A stretch of 44,821 bases of DNA from CAZJYC01 sp964550165 (GCA_964550165.1 CAZJYC010000016.1:1-44821); one strand, 5' to 3'; shown: positions 7,804-16,876, counted from the stretch's first letter. Program-made: numbers and translations. Notes: generated by a model not told the origin, from the letters alone.

Positions 7804-10590
7804 TCATCGCGAGGCGATCCGGCGGCGGGCATCTTTGACCAGAGGGTTGCCCTCGTCCTTTTCTTTGATGGTCAGAAAAGTTTTGTAAGATCCTGAGGCA
7901 GCAGGGCTTTTTAGTCCTTCCTGAGCCCGGCCAAGGTAGTAATAGACAGGAGGAAAATAGTGGTAAGAAGGAGAATCGTCGAAGAAGATTGAAGCAGCCT
8001 CGCCCCGGCGCTTCAGACAAGTCTCAAATTCCGAATGAGCCTCAGTAAAGGCTTTGGCCTCAAGATAAGCTCTTCCTAGAGCAAAACGGCCGACCCACGT
8101 ATCAACCAGCTCCTTGGCCTCTTGAAAGAGATTTATCGCTCCTGAGAAATCCCCTGTGGCCAATCTTATTTCGCCCTCAGCCAACTTGGCATAAGCTCGA
8201 GGCTCCGGCTCAAGACGCTGACTGAGTTCAGCAGCCAGGCTGCGAGCTTTCTCTATCTGGCCAGCCTCGAGATAGACCTGAGCCGCTGTCAAGAGCAAGC
8301 CTTCCTTTTTGCTCATTTTAACTGCGCGATCAGCAGCGCTCAAGGCCTGTAATTTTTGGCCTTGAAGAAGATGAGTTCGAGCAAGCATCATCAGTTTATT
8401 GGCAGCAAGTTCAGTCCGGCCGCTTTCAAGATCTTCAGGGATTCCCTTCTCAAGGAGCGTCTTTGCCCCAGCCGGCCGGCCTTCAAAAAGAGCAAGATCG
8501 GCTAATCCAATAGCGGCCAAGGATTCTCCATAAGAGCTTACGGCCTTGAGTTTTTGAAAGAATTCATTGGCTTGGCTGGCACGGCCCAGGGCAAGCTCTG
8601 ACAAAGCCAGACAAACGTAAGCTTTTTCATGTCTGGGATTAAGTTCCAGAACCTTTTGCGCCTGTTTCTCTGCTGCATCGAAATCTCCAGCCGCAATGGA
8701 ATACCAGACCAGATTATAGTTGGGAGTGATATTTTTTGGATAGAGCTCCACAGCCCGACGGCCAGCTTCAACCGCATGGCTCATGTCTCGGGCATAAAAA
8801 TAAGCAAGGGCAAGATTCGAATTTCCAGCCGAATCAGCCGGAAACTCTCTGACAAGCGCACTGCATTCTTCGATAGCCTTTTGATAATTTCGGGTCAGCA
8901 AATACCAGACAGCACGGGTCCTGTACTTTTCCCGCTCGGACATCCTGTCGATTCGGGCTAAAGCCTTGGCATGATAATCCTCTGCTTTCTTTTGCTCACC
9001 GAGGCCATGGTAAATCACAGCCAGTCCGCTAAAAGCTCGTCCAAAATCCGGGTCTAAATCGATGGCATGCAGATACTCTTTGATGGCATCGTCTCGCCTA
9101 CCTTGGTGAGATAGCTCCTGAGCACGGGCATAAGCATTCATCGCCTCCAGCGATGTCGCAGTGAATGTCTCCCCTGAAAGCACCCGGGCTGAATCGGCTG
9201 GAGTGCCTCCGAGCTTGGACTGCACATCTGCCGCAAGTTTGCTTGTGGCATTTAGCATCTCGAGCTTGGAGCCGACCTTTTTAGAGACCTCGGCGAGCTT
9301 TTTGGAATTGACAGAATCCAGGGCGTTGATTTTAATCATGTATCCCTGGCCGCTCGGCTCTATGGAACCATCTATAACAACATTGATCCCTTCACTTCGA
9401 GAAACAAGCTGCGCCAGCCGGGAATCAAGACGCCCCTCAGCGCTTGGATCCAGCTCGCCGGCCAGCTTTCGTGCTTTGGGCCGTCGATAAACATCGATAA
9501 AGGAAGCGTCCTCTAAACCGATACTCAAGGCCTGTTCAAGGGCACCTTCAAAGATAGACTCACCTGTCTTGTTCTGAAAATCGGCAATAAGAACAGAGAC
9601 AGGTGCCGGTGTAACTTCAGGTTTGCTGACTAGACCCCGGATGAAAAACCACCAGATACCCGCAAGAAAGAGGAGAACGAGCGCAACGCCGCCAACAATC
9701 AGAGGCCATCCTCGAAAAAAAAGCCGCTTTCCCAGGCCTGCCTCTACTTGGATATTGCGAATATCCAAGGCAAGCTCAGCCACACTCTGGTAACGCTGGT
9801 TTGAATCCTTGGCCAGGGATTTCTTCAAAATGTGTTCTATCGCTGGAGTCTTTTTCTTCATCCTCTCATGGATTGAGGGCGGAGCATCCCTGAGAATGGC
9901 GCTCAGTGTCTCCACCGGACTGGGCCGCATGAAGGGATGCTCTCCGGATATCATTTCCTGAAGCATAACACCTAAAGAAAAGATATCACTGCGTGAATCA
10001 AGATCTTCTCCCTTGGCCTGCTCAGGAGACATATAGGCCAGTGTGCCGACCAGAGTCCCCTGTTCTGTGACCGGCGCCTGAGTCAAAGTCCGGCTCAATT
10101 CCTCACCCGAAGGAATAATATGCTTGGCCAGCCCGAAATCCATGACTTTGACATGCCCTTGAGGAGTGATCATGATGTTATCCGGTTTCAAATCACGGTG
10201 GACGATTCCCTTTTTATGTGCTGTTTCCAGAGCCTCGATGATCTCAAGGGAGATGCGGAAGGAATCTTTGAGAAAGAGCGGTCCTGACTCCAGTTTTTTC
10301 CTCAAGCTCTGTCCTTCCACATACTCCATGGCGATGAAAGCTTTGCGGTCGGCCTCTCCTGTCTCGTATATTTTGCAGATAAACGGATGGTCCAAGGCTG
10401 CGGCAGACTTGGCTTCATGGAGGAACCGCTCCCGCGCCTTGGCGTCTTCTTGCATTGTCTCGGGCAGAAATTTCAGGGCGACTTCCCGGTCGAGGACCGT
10501 GTCTTTGGCGAGGTAGACTTCGCCCATCCCTCCTCTGCCGATCAAACGGAGAATCTCGTAGTGCTTTACTTTTTCGCCTGTCGCAAGCAT
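7804..10590 (-). CDS. Membrane-anchored Ser/Thr protein kinase with TPR tail (kinase 1)
   Basis: 928 aa from ATG 10590, with AGGAAG upstream. The Hanks-type kinase domain spans residues about 10-285: glycine loop GRGGMG (18-23), ATP-binding Lys40, HRDLKPDN (131-138), DFG (151-153) and SPE (188-190). All catalytic residues are present. One transmembrane helix spans about 295-318 and is followed by a FlgO/TolB-N-like region (VSVLIADFQNKTGE). Tetratricopeptide repeats run from about 480 to the end. This is the common Acidobacteriota/Aminicenantes kinase-TPR layout: the kinase is cytoplasmic and the TPR tail probably lies across the membrane as a protein-binding module. The target is unknown. It converges on the giant kelch gene, and the intergenic repeat cluster lies upstream. 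Confidence 0.93.
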   Translation of the reverse strand: MLATGEKVKHYEILRLIGRGGMGEVYLAKDTVLDREVALKFLPETMQEDAKARERFLHEAKSAAALDHPFICKIYETGEADRKAFIAMEYVEGQSLRKKLESGPLFLKDSFRISLEIIEALETAHKKGIVHRDLKPDNIMITPQGHVKVMDFGLAKHIIPSGEELSRTLTQAPVTEQGTLVGTLAYMSPEQAKGEDLDSRSDIFSLGVMLQEMISGEHPFMRPSPVETLSAILRDAPPSIHERMKKKTPAIEHILKKSLAKDSNQRYQSVAELALDIRNIQVEAGLGKRLFFRGWPLIVGGVALVLLFLAGIWWFFIRGLVSKPEVTPAPVSVLIADFQNKTGESIFEGALEQALSIGLEDASFIDVYRRPKARKLAGELDPSAEGRLDSRLAQLVSRSEGINVVIDGSIEPSGQGYMIKINALDSVNSKKLAEVSKKVGSKLEMLNATSKLAADVQSKLGGTPADSARVLSGETFTATSLEAMNAYARAQELSHQGRRDDAIKEYLHAIDLDPDFGRAFSGLAVIYHGLGEQKKAEDYHAKALARIDRMSEREKYRTRAVWYLLTRNYQKAIEECSALVREFPADSAGNSNLALAYFYARDMSHAVEAGRRAVELYPKNITPNYNLVWYSIAAGDFDAAEKQAQKVLELNPRHEKAYVCLALSELALGRASQANEFFQKLKAVSSYGESLAAIGLADLALFEGRPAGAKTLLEKGIPEDLESGRTELAANKLMMLARTHLLQGQKLQALSAADRAVKMSKKEGLLLTAAQVYLEAGQIEKARSLAAELSQRLEPEPRAYAKLAEGEIRLATGDFSGAINLFQEAKELVDTWVGRFALGRAYLEAKAFTEAHSEFETCLKRRGEAASIFFDDSPSYHYFPPVYYYLGRAQEGLKSPAASGSYKTFLTIKEKDEGNPLVKDARRRIASR

Positions 10591-10632
10591 TTTCTTCCTG
10601 CTAATACAAACGTATTAAATTTTATTACTATG

Positions 10633-10666
10633 TCATGGCGAGCGACCGAAGGGAGCGTGGCCATCC
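10633..10666 (+). repeat. REP-like unit 1 (copy a)
   Basis: The sequence beginning TCATGGCGAGCGACC and running into GGGAGCGTGGCCATC is nearly identical to the reverse complement of 33637-33668. It is the outer half of a composite intergenic element. Confidence 0.75.
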
Positions 10667-10672
10667 GACGGA

Positions 10673-10744
10673 GTCGTTGCGAGGCGCGGAGCACATTGGC
10701 AATCTCTTTAGATTATGAGATTGCTTCGCTACGCTCGCAATGAC
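10673..10744 (+). repeat. Imperfect hairpin of the GTCATTGCGAG type
   Basis: The left arm begins GTCGTTGCGAG and ends GCAATCTC. After a 10-base loop, the right arm begins GAGATTGC and ends CTCGCAATGAC. The outer 11 and inner 8 bases pair, with the middle imperfect. This is the widespread TCATTGCGAGC...GCAATCTC type of intergenic palindrome. No transposase lies nearby. Confidence 0.75.
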
Positions 10745-10752
10745 GCGCTTGA

Positions 10753-10815
10753 GGCTATCCACGTCGCTTTACGCCAGGCTACACTCGCGGTTTCGGCTCA
10801 TCCTCGCGATGATAA
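10753..10815 (-). repeat. REP-like unit 2, inverted (copy a)
   Basis: Its reverse complement (TCATCGCGAGGATGAGCC onward, with CCGCGAG and GCCTGGCG blocks) matches 33566-33627 over most of its length and 11073-11122 in its second half. Confidence 0.65.
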
Positions 10816-11072
10816 TTTTATTAATGCGCTTGTATTAGATGTTTGAACTTAAGGTTGGCAATAAAATGATATTCTTTTTTTGGAAAATTTTAGTCTCGGC
10901 CCTTGATCGTATTTCTTCCTCTTGAACGAACATCTTCTCCAAACAGCTTGAAAATTTATAGCATACAGAAAATGGGATGTCAATTATTCAGGACTGACGT
11001 TATTTAGAATTGGATAGAATTGAGCCCAAAAGATTCACATAAACGCAATACTCCAGTTTTAACCGCAAAAAA

Positions 11073-11122
11073 AGCCAAAGCTGCGAGCAAAGCGCGGCGG
11101 GAGGGGATATCGCGATCTATGA
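11073..11122 (+). repeat. REP-like unit 2 (copy b), just upstream of the permease gene
   Basis: GCCAAAGCTGCGAGC...GCGGCGGGAGGGGATAT...GCGATC aligns with GCCGAAGCCGCGAGC...GTGGCGGGAAGCGATAT...GCGATC in the 33.6 kb copy. The remainder of the 10591-11185 gap is AT-rich, and I see no gene in it. Confidence 0.65.
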
Positions 11123-11185
11123 AATTTCCATTATGTCATTCTGATTTATTTGACGAGCCCTGCTTTTTTTAATATTAATTTACTG

Positions 11186-12499
11186 ATGGATGAAGAGAGG
11201 GAACATTCCCAGCTTTTAGAAGACTTTTCTTTGCAATCCGTGCCTATAAGCCAGAGAAAGAGCTGGATCAACCTGGCTGTTGTCTGGATTGGAATAGCCG
11301 TTGTCATGTCAGCCATCTTCCGGGGAATGATGATCGGCCTGGGGCTGGGCAGAATCTCAAGCGTGGCGGTTTCCTACCTTCTTGGCGAAATGATCCTCAT
11401 CGTCATCATGGGACTCACCGGATATATCGGAGCCAAAACTGGATTTTCCACTCCGCTGGTCGCCAATTTTTCTTTCGGCAGAATCGGAGCCATCCTCATC
11501 TCCCTTTCCATAGCCCTTTCGCTTATCGGCTGGTTTGGCGTCCAGGCCGCATTTTTTGCCCGAACCGTCCAGTTTTATTTCAAAACCGACTTTCCCCTGC
11601 CCGTTTTTTCCTTCCTCTGCGGCATCCTGATGATGATTCCCGCCCTATTCGGTATCAGGGGACTGAGCGCCCTGAGCTGGGCAGCCTCTCCGTTCATGCT
11701 GGTCATCTTTTTATGGGGAATGATAAAGATGGGATTCCATTTTCTGCCTTCTCAAAAACTGGTTGATTTAGCCCTCAGCCACCAACCCGATCCTTATCCT
11801 ATCACGGTCGGAGCAGCAGCTTCGATCGTTGCCGGAGGATTCATCGTTGGAGCCACAACCAGCGCTGATATCTTCCGCTACGCGCGGCCGCGACTCAAGG
11901 ATATCTTTCTGGCGGCCACACTGGCCATGCTGGCCAGCGCCTTTCTCCACTGCGTCGGTTCTGTCCTGGCCATGAATACCGGAGTTTATCACGAAAGGCT
12001 TCCAGAGCTCATCATCGGTAGAGAGTATCTGGGATTAGGATTTATCGGCTTTCTCGTTCTTCTCCTAGCCCAATGGACAACAAACGACAGCAACATCTAT
12101 TCCTCTGTCTTGGCCTTGAACAATATTTTCCGGACGAAACGATGGATCATAACCATCGTTGCCGGCATCTTCGCTTCGGTTTTCGCTGCCCTGGGCATCC
12201 TGGAAAGACTCGAGCTTTTCCTCATCATCCTGACCGTGAGCATCGGCCCGATCGGAGGCATCTTTATCTGCGACCATTATTTCTTAAAGAGATTAAAAAA
12301 CCAGAGTCAAGAAGGAACGTCCAAAATAAAGTTTAGAGCTCTTGCTGTCTATTTTGTCTCTTTTCTCATCGGGTGGATAACTTCAGGACACCCTTTCACC
12401 ATAAAAATCTTCCCCTTTTCTGTTTTTGCTTTCAACGGAATCATCTCCTCGATTATCCTCTATTACGCAGCGATGAAAATTTTCCCTGAAAAGGAGTAA
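11186..12499 (+). CDS. NCS1-family (cytosine/purine permease-like) cation symporter
   Basis: 437 aa from ATG 11186; the frame extends to TTG 11150 but that adds nothing recognisable. A short polar N-terminus ending SQRKSWINLAVVWIG leads into about twelve hydrophobic segments. The N-terminal WINLAVVWIGIAVV and the FSFGRIGAI region resemble NCS1 nucleobase:cation symporters (CodB/PucI family). Such proteins import cytosine, allantoin, hydantoins or related compounds across the inner membrane. No clear ribosome site is seen. The stop is 4 bases from the DUF1177 start, so the two are cotranscribed and likely coupled. It probably imports the substrate of the downstream operon. The family is fairly secure; the substrate is unknown. 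Confidence 0.82.
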   Translation: MDEEREHSQLLEDFSLQSVPISQRKSWINLAVVWIGIAVVMSAIFRGMMIGLGLGRISSVAVSYLLGEMILIVIMGLTGYIGAKTGFSTPLVANFSFGRIGAILISLSIALSLIGWFGVQAAFFARTVQFYFKTDFPLPVFSFLCGILMMIPALFGIRGLSALSWAASPFMLVIFLWGMIKMGFHFLPSQKLVDLALSHQPDPYPITVGAAASIVAGGFIVGATTSADIFRYARPRLKDIFLAATLAMLASAFLHCVGSVLAMNTGVYHERLPELIIGREYLGLGFIGFLVLLLAQWTTNDSNIYSSVLALNNIFRTKRWIITIVAGIFASVFAALGILERLELFLIILTVSIGPIGGIFICDHYFLKRLKNQSQEGTSKIKFRALAVYFVSFLIGWITSGHPFTIKIFPFSVFAFNGIISSIILYYAAMKIFPEKE

Positions 12500-12503
12500 A
12501 GCC

Positions 12504-13454
12504 ATGGCCTTCAAACAAGTCATCGAAGTCTATGAATTTCTGGATTCAGCGACCATAGAGGAAAAAGAAATTAGAGAATTCTTTCTCAACCGCGGATTGA
12601 AAGAATCAGAAATTGAAACCCGGAGAGTCAAAGAAAGTCAAGGAGAGACGACGTTCATCAAAATTCATCTCAGCGGCTATGAAGGCAAATCCAGGGGAGG
12701 AAAAGCACCGACCCTGGCAATCATCGGCCGCCTGGGAGGAATAGGCGCCAGGCCACATAAGATGGGCCTGGTCTCAGACGCGGACGGGGCTATAACCGCC
12801 CTGGCAGCGGCCGCAAAAATCGCAGACATGAGAAAAAAAGGGGACGAACTGAGCGGCGACGTCATCATCGCCACCCATCTCTCGCCCCACTCGCCCATCA
12901 TCCCCCATGAGCCCGTGCCTTTCATGGGATCACCTGTCTCGATGGAGACCATGAATAGATTCGAAGTTGACGAGCGGATGGAGGCCATTCTTTCGATAGA
13001 CACAACCAAAGGCAACCGGATCATCAACCAGAAAGGATTTGCCATCTCCCCTACCGTAAAAGACGGTTATATCCTGCGGGTGAGCGAGGATTTGCTGGAT
13101 ATCATGCAGATTGTGACTGGAAAATTGCCGATTGTCTTTCCGATTACCACTCAAGACATAACTCCTTACGGGAATGAAGTCTACCATCTCAACAGCATCA
13201 TGCAGCCAGCGACTTCGACCCATGCGCCTGTGGTCGGAGTGGCCATCACGACTGAGGTTCCTGTGCCAGGATGCGCCACGGGCGCCAGCCACTGCGTGGA
13301 CATTGAGATGGCAGTCCGGTTTGTAGTCGAAGTGGCCAAAGCCTCAGGCGAGGGAAAATGCGCCTTTTACGATGGGGGAGAATTTAAAAAACTCGTCTCT
13401 CTTTACGGCTCGCTGGAACATCTAAAAACAATAGGAAAAAAGAACATAGCTTGA
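12504..13454 (+). CDS. DUF1177 family protein
   Basis: 316 aa. AAGGAG, overlapping the permease stop region, lies 8 bases before the ATG, indicating translational coupling. It matches my knowledge of the DUF1177 family (PF06675): conserved-looking blocks are IIGRLGGIGARPHKMGLVSDADGA, ATHLSPHSPIIPHEPVPFMGSP, ILSIDTTKGNRI and PVPGCATGASHCVDIEMA. The several His and Asp residues (H-L-S-P-H-S-P, H-E-P, D-T-T-K-G-N) suggest a metal-dependent hydrolase-like active site; that is inference. It has no signal peptide and is cytoplasmic. It is encoded between a transporter and AroM, a pairing I recall from other genomes. The biochemical function is not established. Confidence 0.82.
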   Translation: MAFKQVIEVYEFLDSATIEEKEIREFFLNRGLKESEIETRRVKESQGETTFIKIHLSGYEGKSRGGKAPTLAIIGRLGGIGARPHKMGLVSDADGAITALAAAAKIADMRKKGDELSGDVIIATHLSPHSPIIPHEPVPFMGSPVSMETMNRFEVDERMEAILSIDTTKGNRIINQKGFAISPTVKDGYILRVSEDLLDIMQIVTGKLPIVFPITTQDITPYGNEVYHLNSIMQPATSTHAPVVGVAITTEVPVPGCATGASHCVDIEMAVRFVVEVAKASGEGKCAFYDGGEFKKLVSLYGSLEHLKTIGKKNIA

Positions 13455-13513
13455 ATATTTCCTGTTTTAACTTTTAATGGAATATCTGAAAACTTCTATG
13501 AGATGAAACTGAA

Positions 13514-14176
13514 ATGAAAAAAGCCAAAGTAGGATTTCTGACCATTGGTCAGTCTCCGAGATTTGATATCATCTCTGAGATCAAACCTCTTTTGTTCCCC
13601 CAGATAGAAATATCGGAAAGAGGATTGCTGGATAAACTCACGCTGGATGAAATCGAACGGTTAAAGCCCGGAGCCAGCGAAACACCGCTGGTGACGCGCT
13701 TGAGAGATGGAAGCCAGGTCGAATTGAGCGAAAAGAAGATAACTTCTTTACTGCGCGAGGTCATTGATTCCATGCAAAAAGAGATGAAGATAAGAGCCAT
13801 AGGAGTCCTTTGCACCCATGAATTTCCGAAGAAAGAATTCGTTCTTCCGGTGATTTTCCCCATTGACTACCTTAAGTTTATCATCAACAACGTTATAGGA
13901 GTTAAGAAGCTAGGAGTAGTGGTTCCTCTGGAAAGTCAGGTTATGATGGCTAAGAAAAAATGGAAAAAAGCCTTGGTCGAAACCAAATCCCCTTATACTG
14001 AAGGAAAAAAGTGGGGTGAAATTGCCAAAAAATTCATTGCCGAAAAAACCGACGCCGTCATTCTCGACTGCATCGGCTATAAAATAAAAGATCGGAGAGA
14101 GGTGCAAAAATTCATTCGAGTGCCCATTCTCTTGCCCAGGATTACTCTGGCCCATGCCATCAATCAACTTTTCTGA
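13514..14176 (+). CDS. AroM-family protein
   Basis: 220 aa. The N-terminal GFLTIGQSPRFDI (residues 8-20) and SERGLLDKLTLDEI are typical of AroM-like proteins (PF07302). These are related in fold to Asp/Glu racemase and maleate isomerase-type proteins. The family's activity is uncertain despite the historical name linking E. coli aroM to the aroL region. Cys110 in GVLCTHEF and Cys197 in LDCIGYK are placed like the paired cysteines of racemase-type enzymes (inference). No signal peptide. It lies 59 bases after DUF1177 and 46 before the lyxose isomerase-like gene, so it belongs to the operon. I do not use the symbol because orthology with E. coli aroM is unproven. Confidence 0.78.
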   Translation: MKKAKVGFLTIGQSPRFDIISEIKPLLFPQIEISERGLLDKLTLDEIERLKPGASETPLVTRLRDGSQVELSEKKITSLLREVIDSMQKEMKIRAIGVLCTHEFPKKEFVLPVIFPIDYLKFIINNVIGVKKLGVVVPLESQVMMAKKKWKKALVETKSPYTEGKKWGEIAKKFIAEKTDAVILDCIGYKIKDRREVQKFIRVPILLPRITLAHAINQLF

Positions 14177-14177
14177 C

Positions 14178-14200
14178 AAAAAAAGGACAGGTCCCTTTTT
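14178..14200 (+). terminator. Hairpin of the AAAAAGG-ACAGG-CCTTTTT type between operon genes
   Basis: A-rich and T-rich arms flank GGACAGGTCC directly after the AroM stop, ending in five T. The strong downstream ribosome site and same-strand genes argue for at most partial termination or mRNA processing. The core resembles the hairpins at 22176-22196 and 30479-30497. Confidence 0.4.
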
Positions 14201-14222
14201 GAATTGAGGAGGTCCATTCAAA

Positions 14223-14948
14223 ATGAAACGTTCGGAAATAAACAGCCTAATCAGCGAGGGAATAGCCTTTCTTAAGTCCAGACAGCGCTCGCTTCCTCCA
14301 CAAGCATTCTGGAGCCTTAAAGATTGGCACAAGAACAGAGATAAAGTCGAAGAGATTGCAAAAAGACGGATCGGCTGGGATTTAACAGATTTCGGCTCAG
14401 GGCAATATGAGAAGGTCGGTCTGTTGCTCTACACGCTTTCCAACGGGATAATCGGCTCCGATGGCCAGCCCTTAGACCAGTCTTACGCCAACAAGCTCTT
14501 GATCGTCGATGAAAACCAGGTCACACCGTTACACCATCACGGCCGGAAGATGGAGGACATCATTAATTTGGCAGGAGGAAACTTGCAGATTAAAATTTAT
14601 CATGCGGACGAGGAAGGCAGAGTCGATAAAAAGTCTTTGGTCAGGATATTCCATAACGAGATGTGGGAAAATTACAAGCCAGGAACAGTGATTACCCTTG
14701 AGCCTGGTGAACGGATAAGGCTCGATCCCCATCACTTCCATGAATTCTGGGGCGAGCCAGGAAAAGGAAAGGTTCTGGTTGAGGAGGTCTCATCGGTCAA
14801 CGACGATCTCACTGATAACTATTTTTCCGAGAATGTCGGCAGGTTTCCGGAAATCATCGAAGACCAGATGCCCAAATACTTATTGTGCTCCGAGCTTCCG
14901 GGCACAGAAAGATTTGAGATACTGGTCCGGAAATATTTGAAAAATTGA
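14223..14948 (+). CDS. D-lyxose isomerase-like sugar isomerase (cupin fold)
   Basis: 241 aa preceded by GAGGAGGT (14206-14213). It begins MKRSEINSLI, the usual opening of D-lyxose ketol-isomerases (PF07385; EC 5.3.1.15), and the length fits the family. The cupin metal ligands appear as TPLHHHGRKMEDI (His104-106, Glu111) and LDPHHFHEFWGEP (His171/173 region). The enzyme class interconverts D-lyxose with D-xylulose and often D-mannose with D-fructose. It is cytoplasmic. It is followed by a PfkB-family kinase, which suggests an isomerase-kinase pair that feeds a ketose phosphate into central metabolism (inference). Family assignment is strong; the physiological sugar is not known. Confidence 0.88.
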   Translation: MKRSEINSLISEGIAFLKSRQRSLPPQAFWSLKDWHKNRDKVEEIAKRRIGWDLTDFGSGQYEKVGLLLYTLSNGIIGSDGQPLDQSYANKLLIVDENQVTPLHHHGRKMEDIINLAGGNLQIKIYHADEEGRVDKKSLVRIFHNEMWENYKPGTVITLEPGERIRLDPHHFHEFWGEPGKGKVLVEEVSSVNDDLTDNYFSENVGRFPEIIEDQMPKYLLCSELPGTERFEILVRKYLKN

Positions 14949-15174
14949 TTTATTCTGACCATTCGCTTTCATCTGTGAGTTCCTCAATTGCGTGTCATAT
15001 GAGGAACGAAATGATAGAGCAAGGCTATACACAAGAGGAAGCAACCGATTATCCTTTTCTCCATGAGAATTTCGCTTCTTCCAATTCTTGCTCTGATCAA
15101 CGAGGATTCTTACCATCCTCCTTCGATCCATTCCCCTGCAGGACACAGCCAATTTTCACCAAAAAAGGATAAAA

Positions 15175-16446
15175 ATGCAGCACAAGGCTTCGCCAAAAAA
15201 CATATCTGAGCTGTCCGTTCTTGTGGTCGGCACGACCTGCTGCGATATGACGAACCCGGGCTTCGATTTCCTGGACGATATCGCTGGAGATGGGCTTGTC
15301 GTCGACAGCGCCATGATGGCGACAGTCCATCCTGAGTGGCTGGAGCCGCGAGAGCAATCTTATGCTCTGGGCGGAGGCTCGCTGAACATCGCTCCCCTGA
15401 TATCCCTGGCCGGGGTGCCGGCGGGAATCCTGACCTCTCTCGGCAAAAGGAACGGCTCTTACGACATCCACGGACAATTCATGATCGACATCATGAAAAA
15501 AACTGGAGTTTATCCCGTCATCATTCCTCACGATAGACTTCCCTCCAGCGCTTCATTCATCCGGCCGGCCCAGACTGGCAAGCGTGAAGCCATCCTTCAT
15601 GCGCCCAACGCCGTGGATGACCTGGACGTCGAGCGTGAAGATACACTCGAAAAGATTACTCAGCTTGCTCCGGATTCTATCGTCCATTATGTCTATTCAG
15701 GCCTGGCGAGGAGGATGGATAGCGAGGGCGGCAATAAATTGGCAAGAGTGATGGTCAAGCTTAAGAATTCTGGATACACGACAATGGTCGACCCCCACAC
15801 TCTTTCCAGGAATCCTAAAGAATCCATCCGTAAAAAAGAAATTATCGTCGGATACAAGCTCTTGAAGCCAGTCTTGCACCATCTCTGCTTTTTCTTTGCT
15901 TCTGAAGCGGAGGCGATGATGATCGCCAACACCTTTGGCTACGATTTGAAGGGCAAAAGACAAAATGAGAGGAACTTCGAATGCCTGCTGAAGCTAACAG
16001 ACGATTATGCGAAGGACAACTCCCCAAGAATTTTCGGCATAACTGCAGGAACAGAGATAAGCATCGTGTACGTCAGCCCGAAAGGAAACCGAATCGGCCC
16101 CCTTACTGTTAAATCCCGTTATGCGATAGCCGATGCCGAACGGTTCGTCGGCGCCGGCGATTCATTCAGGGCTGGGTTTGAGGTGGAGTGGGCTAAAAAT
16201 AAAAACTATCTCGAAAAATTTAAAGCCGGTGAAATCAAGGAAGCAGACCTGGAGCGCCTTTGCCTGATGGGGCATCTGATGAGCGCCTGTTATGTTACCA
16301 GGACTGTTTCTCAGCCTTATGGCAATATTCCGGATTACGATCATATGGAAAAGGTCGTCAATTCTGAGCAATTTTTTTCAAATAAAAAAAGCCTCCTCTT
16401 CGCCTTGAAGATAAGTCCAAAACATCCAGGCCATGGCCGAAGCTGA
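15175..16446 (+). CDS. PfkB-family carbohydrate kinase
   Basis: 423 aa, AAAGGAT ribosome site. N-terminal substrate-side signature ALGGGSLNIA (Gly66-68, Asn71) and C-terminal ATP/anion-hole motif VGAGDSFRAG with predicted catalytic base Asp329. These are PfkB/ribokinase hallmarks (PF00294). It is longer than the usual 300-330 aa: the N-terminus carries extra sequence (CCDMTNPGFDFLDDIAGDG), and residues about 230-290 hold an insert rich in charged residues. It phosphorylates a sugar, nucleoside or related alcohol; placed after an aldose-ketose isomerase it may phosphorylate D-xylulose or D-fructose (inference). A 226-base spacer before it holds only a weak 75-codon open frame that I do not call. 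Confidence 0.87.
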   Translation: MQHKASPKNISELSVLVVGTTCCDMTNPGFDFLDDIAGDGLVVDSAMMATVHPEWLEPREQSYALGGGSLNIAPLISLAGVPAGILTSLGKRNGSYDIHGQFMIDIMKKTGVYPVIIPHDRLPSSASFIRPAQTGKREAILHAPNAVDDLDVEREDTLEKITQLAPDSIVHYVYSGLARRMDSEGGNKLARVMVKLKNSGYTTMVDPHTLSRNPKESIRKKEIIVGYKLLKPVLHHLCFFFASEAEAMMIANTFGYDLKGKRQNERNFECLLKLTDDYAKDNSPRIFGITAGTEISIVYVSPKGNRIGPLTVKSRYAIADAERFVGAGDSFRAGFEVEWAKNKNYLEKFKAGEIKEADLERLCLMGHLMSACYVTRTVSQPYGNIPDYDHMEKVVNSEQFFSNKKSLLFALKISPKHPGHGRS

Positions 16447-16610
16447 ACATGCATAATAAAAAAAACACGCCCAAGGCTCTATCCTCGGCCGGTCTTCAAC
16501 AGCTCTTTTCCCTTTCGTGCAAACTCTCTTTCGGTCCGGGGAGAGGCGGGAGTGGCTTCGCTCCTCTCGGATTGATAAAGCCAGCCGCACGGCGCATGTT
16601 ATCTTCCTCG

Positions 16611-16641
16611 ATTGACAGCGTCAATTCTGGCGTGCTATGCT
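16611..16641 (+). promoter_or_regulatory. Promoter with overlapping operator-like palindrome upstream of the caspase-like gene
   Basis: TTGACA (16612-16617), an 18-base spacer and TATGCT (16636-16641). The -35 box is embedded in a perfect palindrome, ATTGAC-AGC-GTCAAT (16611-16625), which could be a regulator site. The remaining part of the 16447-16876 gap shows no gene; short open frames there look like noise. Confidence 0.4.
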
Positions 16642-16876
16642 CAATCGAAAAATGAACGGGTTGACGTCACCTGAAATTGCACGTTCCCGGACAGGAAGGG
16701 GATAATTCCGAAGGATTCTATGTTCCGTTCGCTGCGTTCTGAAGCGCAAAAAACGACCCTCGCGGTGACAGAAAATGTTTGGATATGAAAATCAAAAGGT
16801 CGAATATTAATTATTTTGTGCCGGCAAAGGGCCGGCGTGATTTTAAACGCCAAATAACCATGAAGGGAGTCAAACG

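Noticed and set aside
10387..10743. 118-codon frame crossing the kinase 1 start and the repeat cluster
   Set aside because: It is antisense to the kinase domain and then translates the REP-like repeat.
14945..15172. 75-codon frame between the isomerase and PfkB genes
   Set aside because: No ribosome site, low-complexity Ser-rich product and no family; probably spacer.
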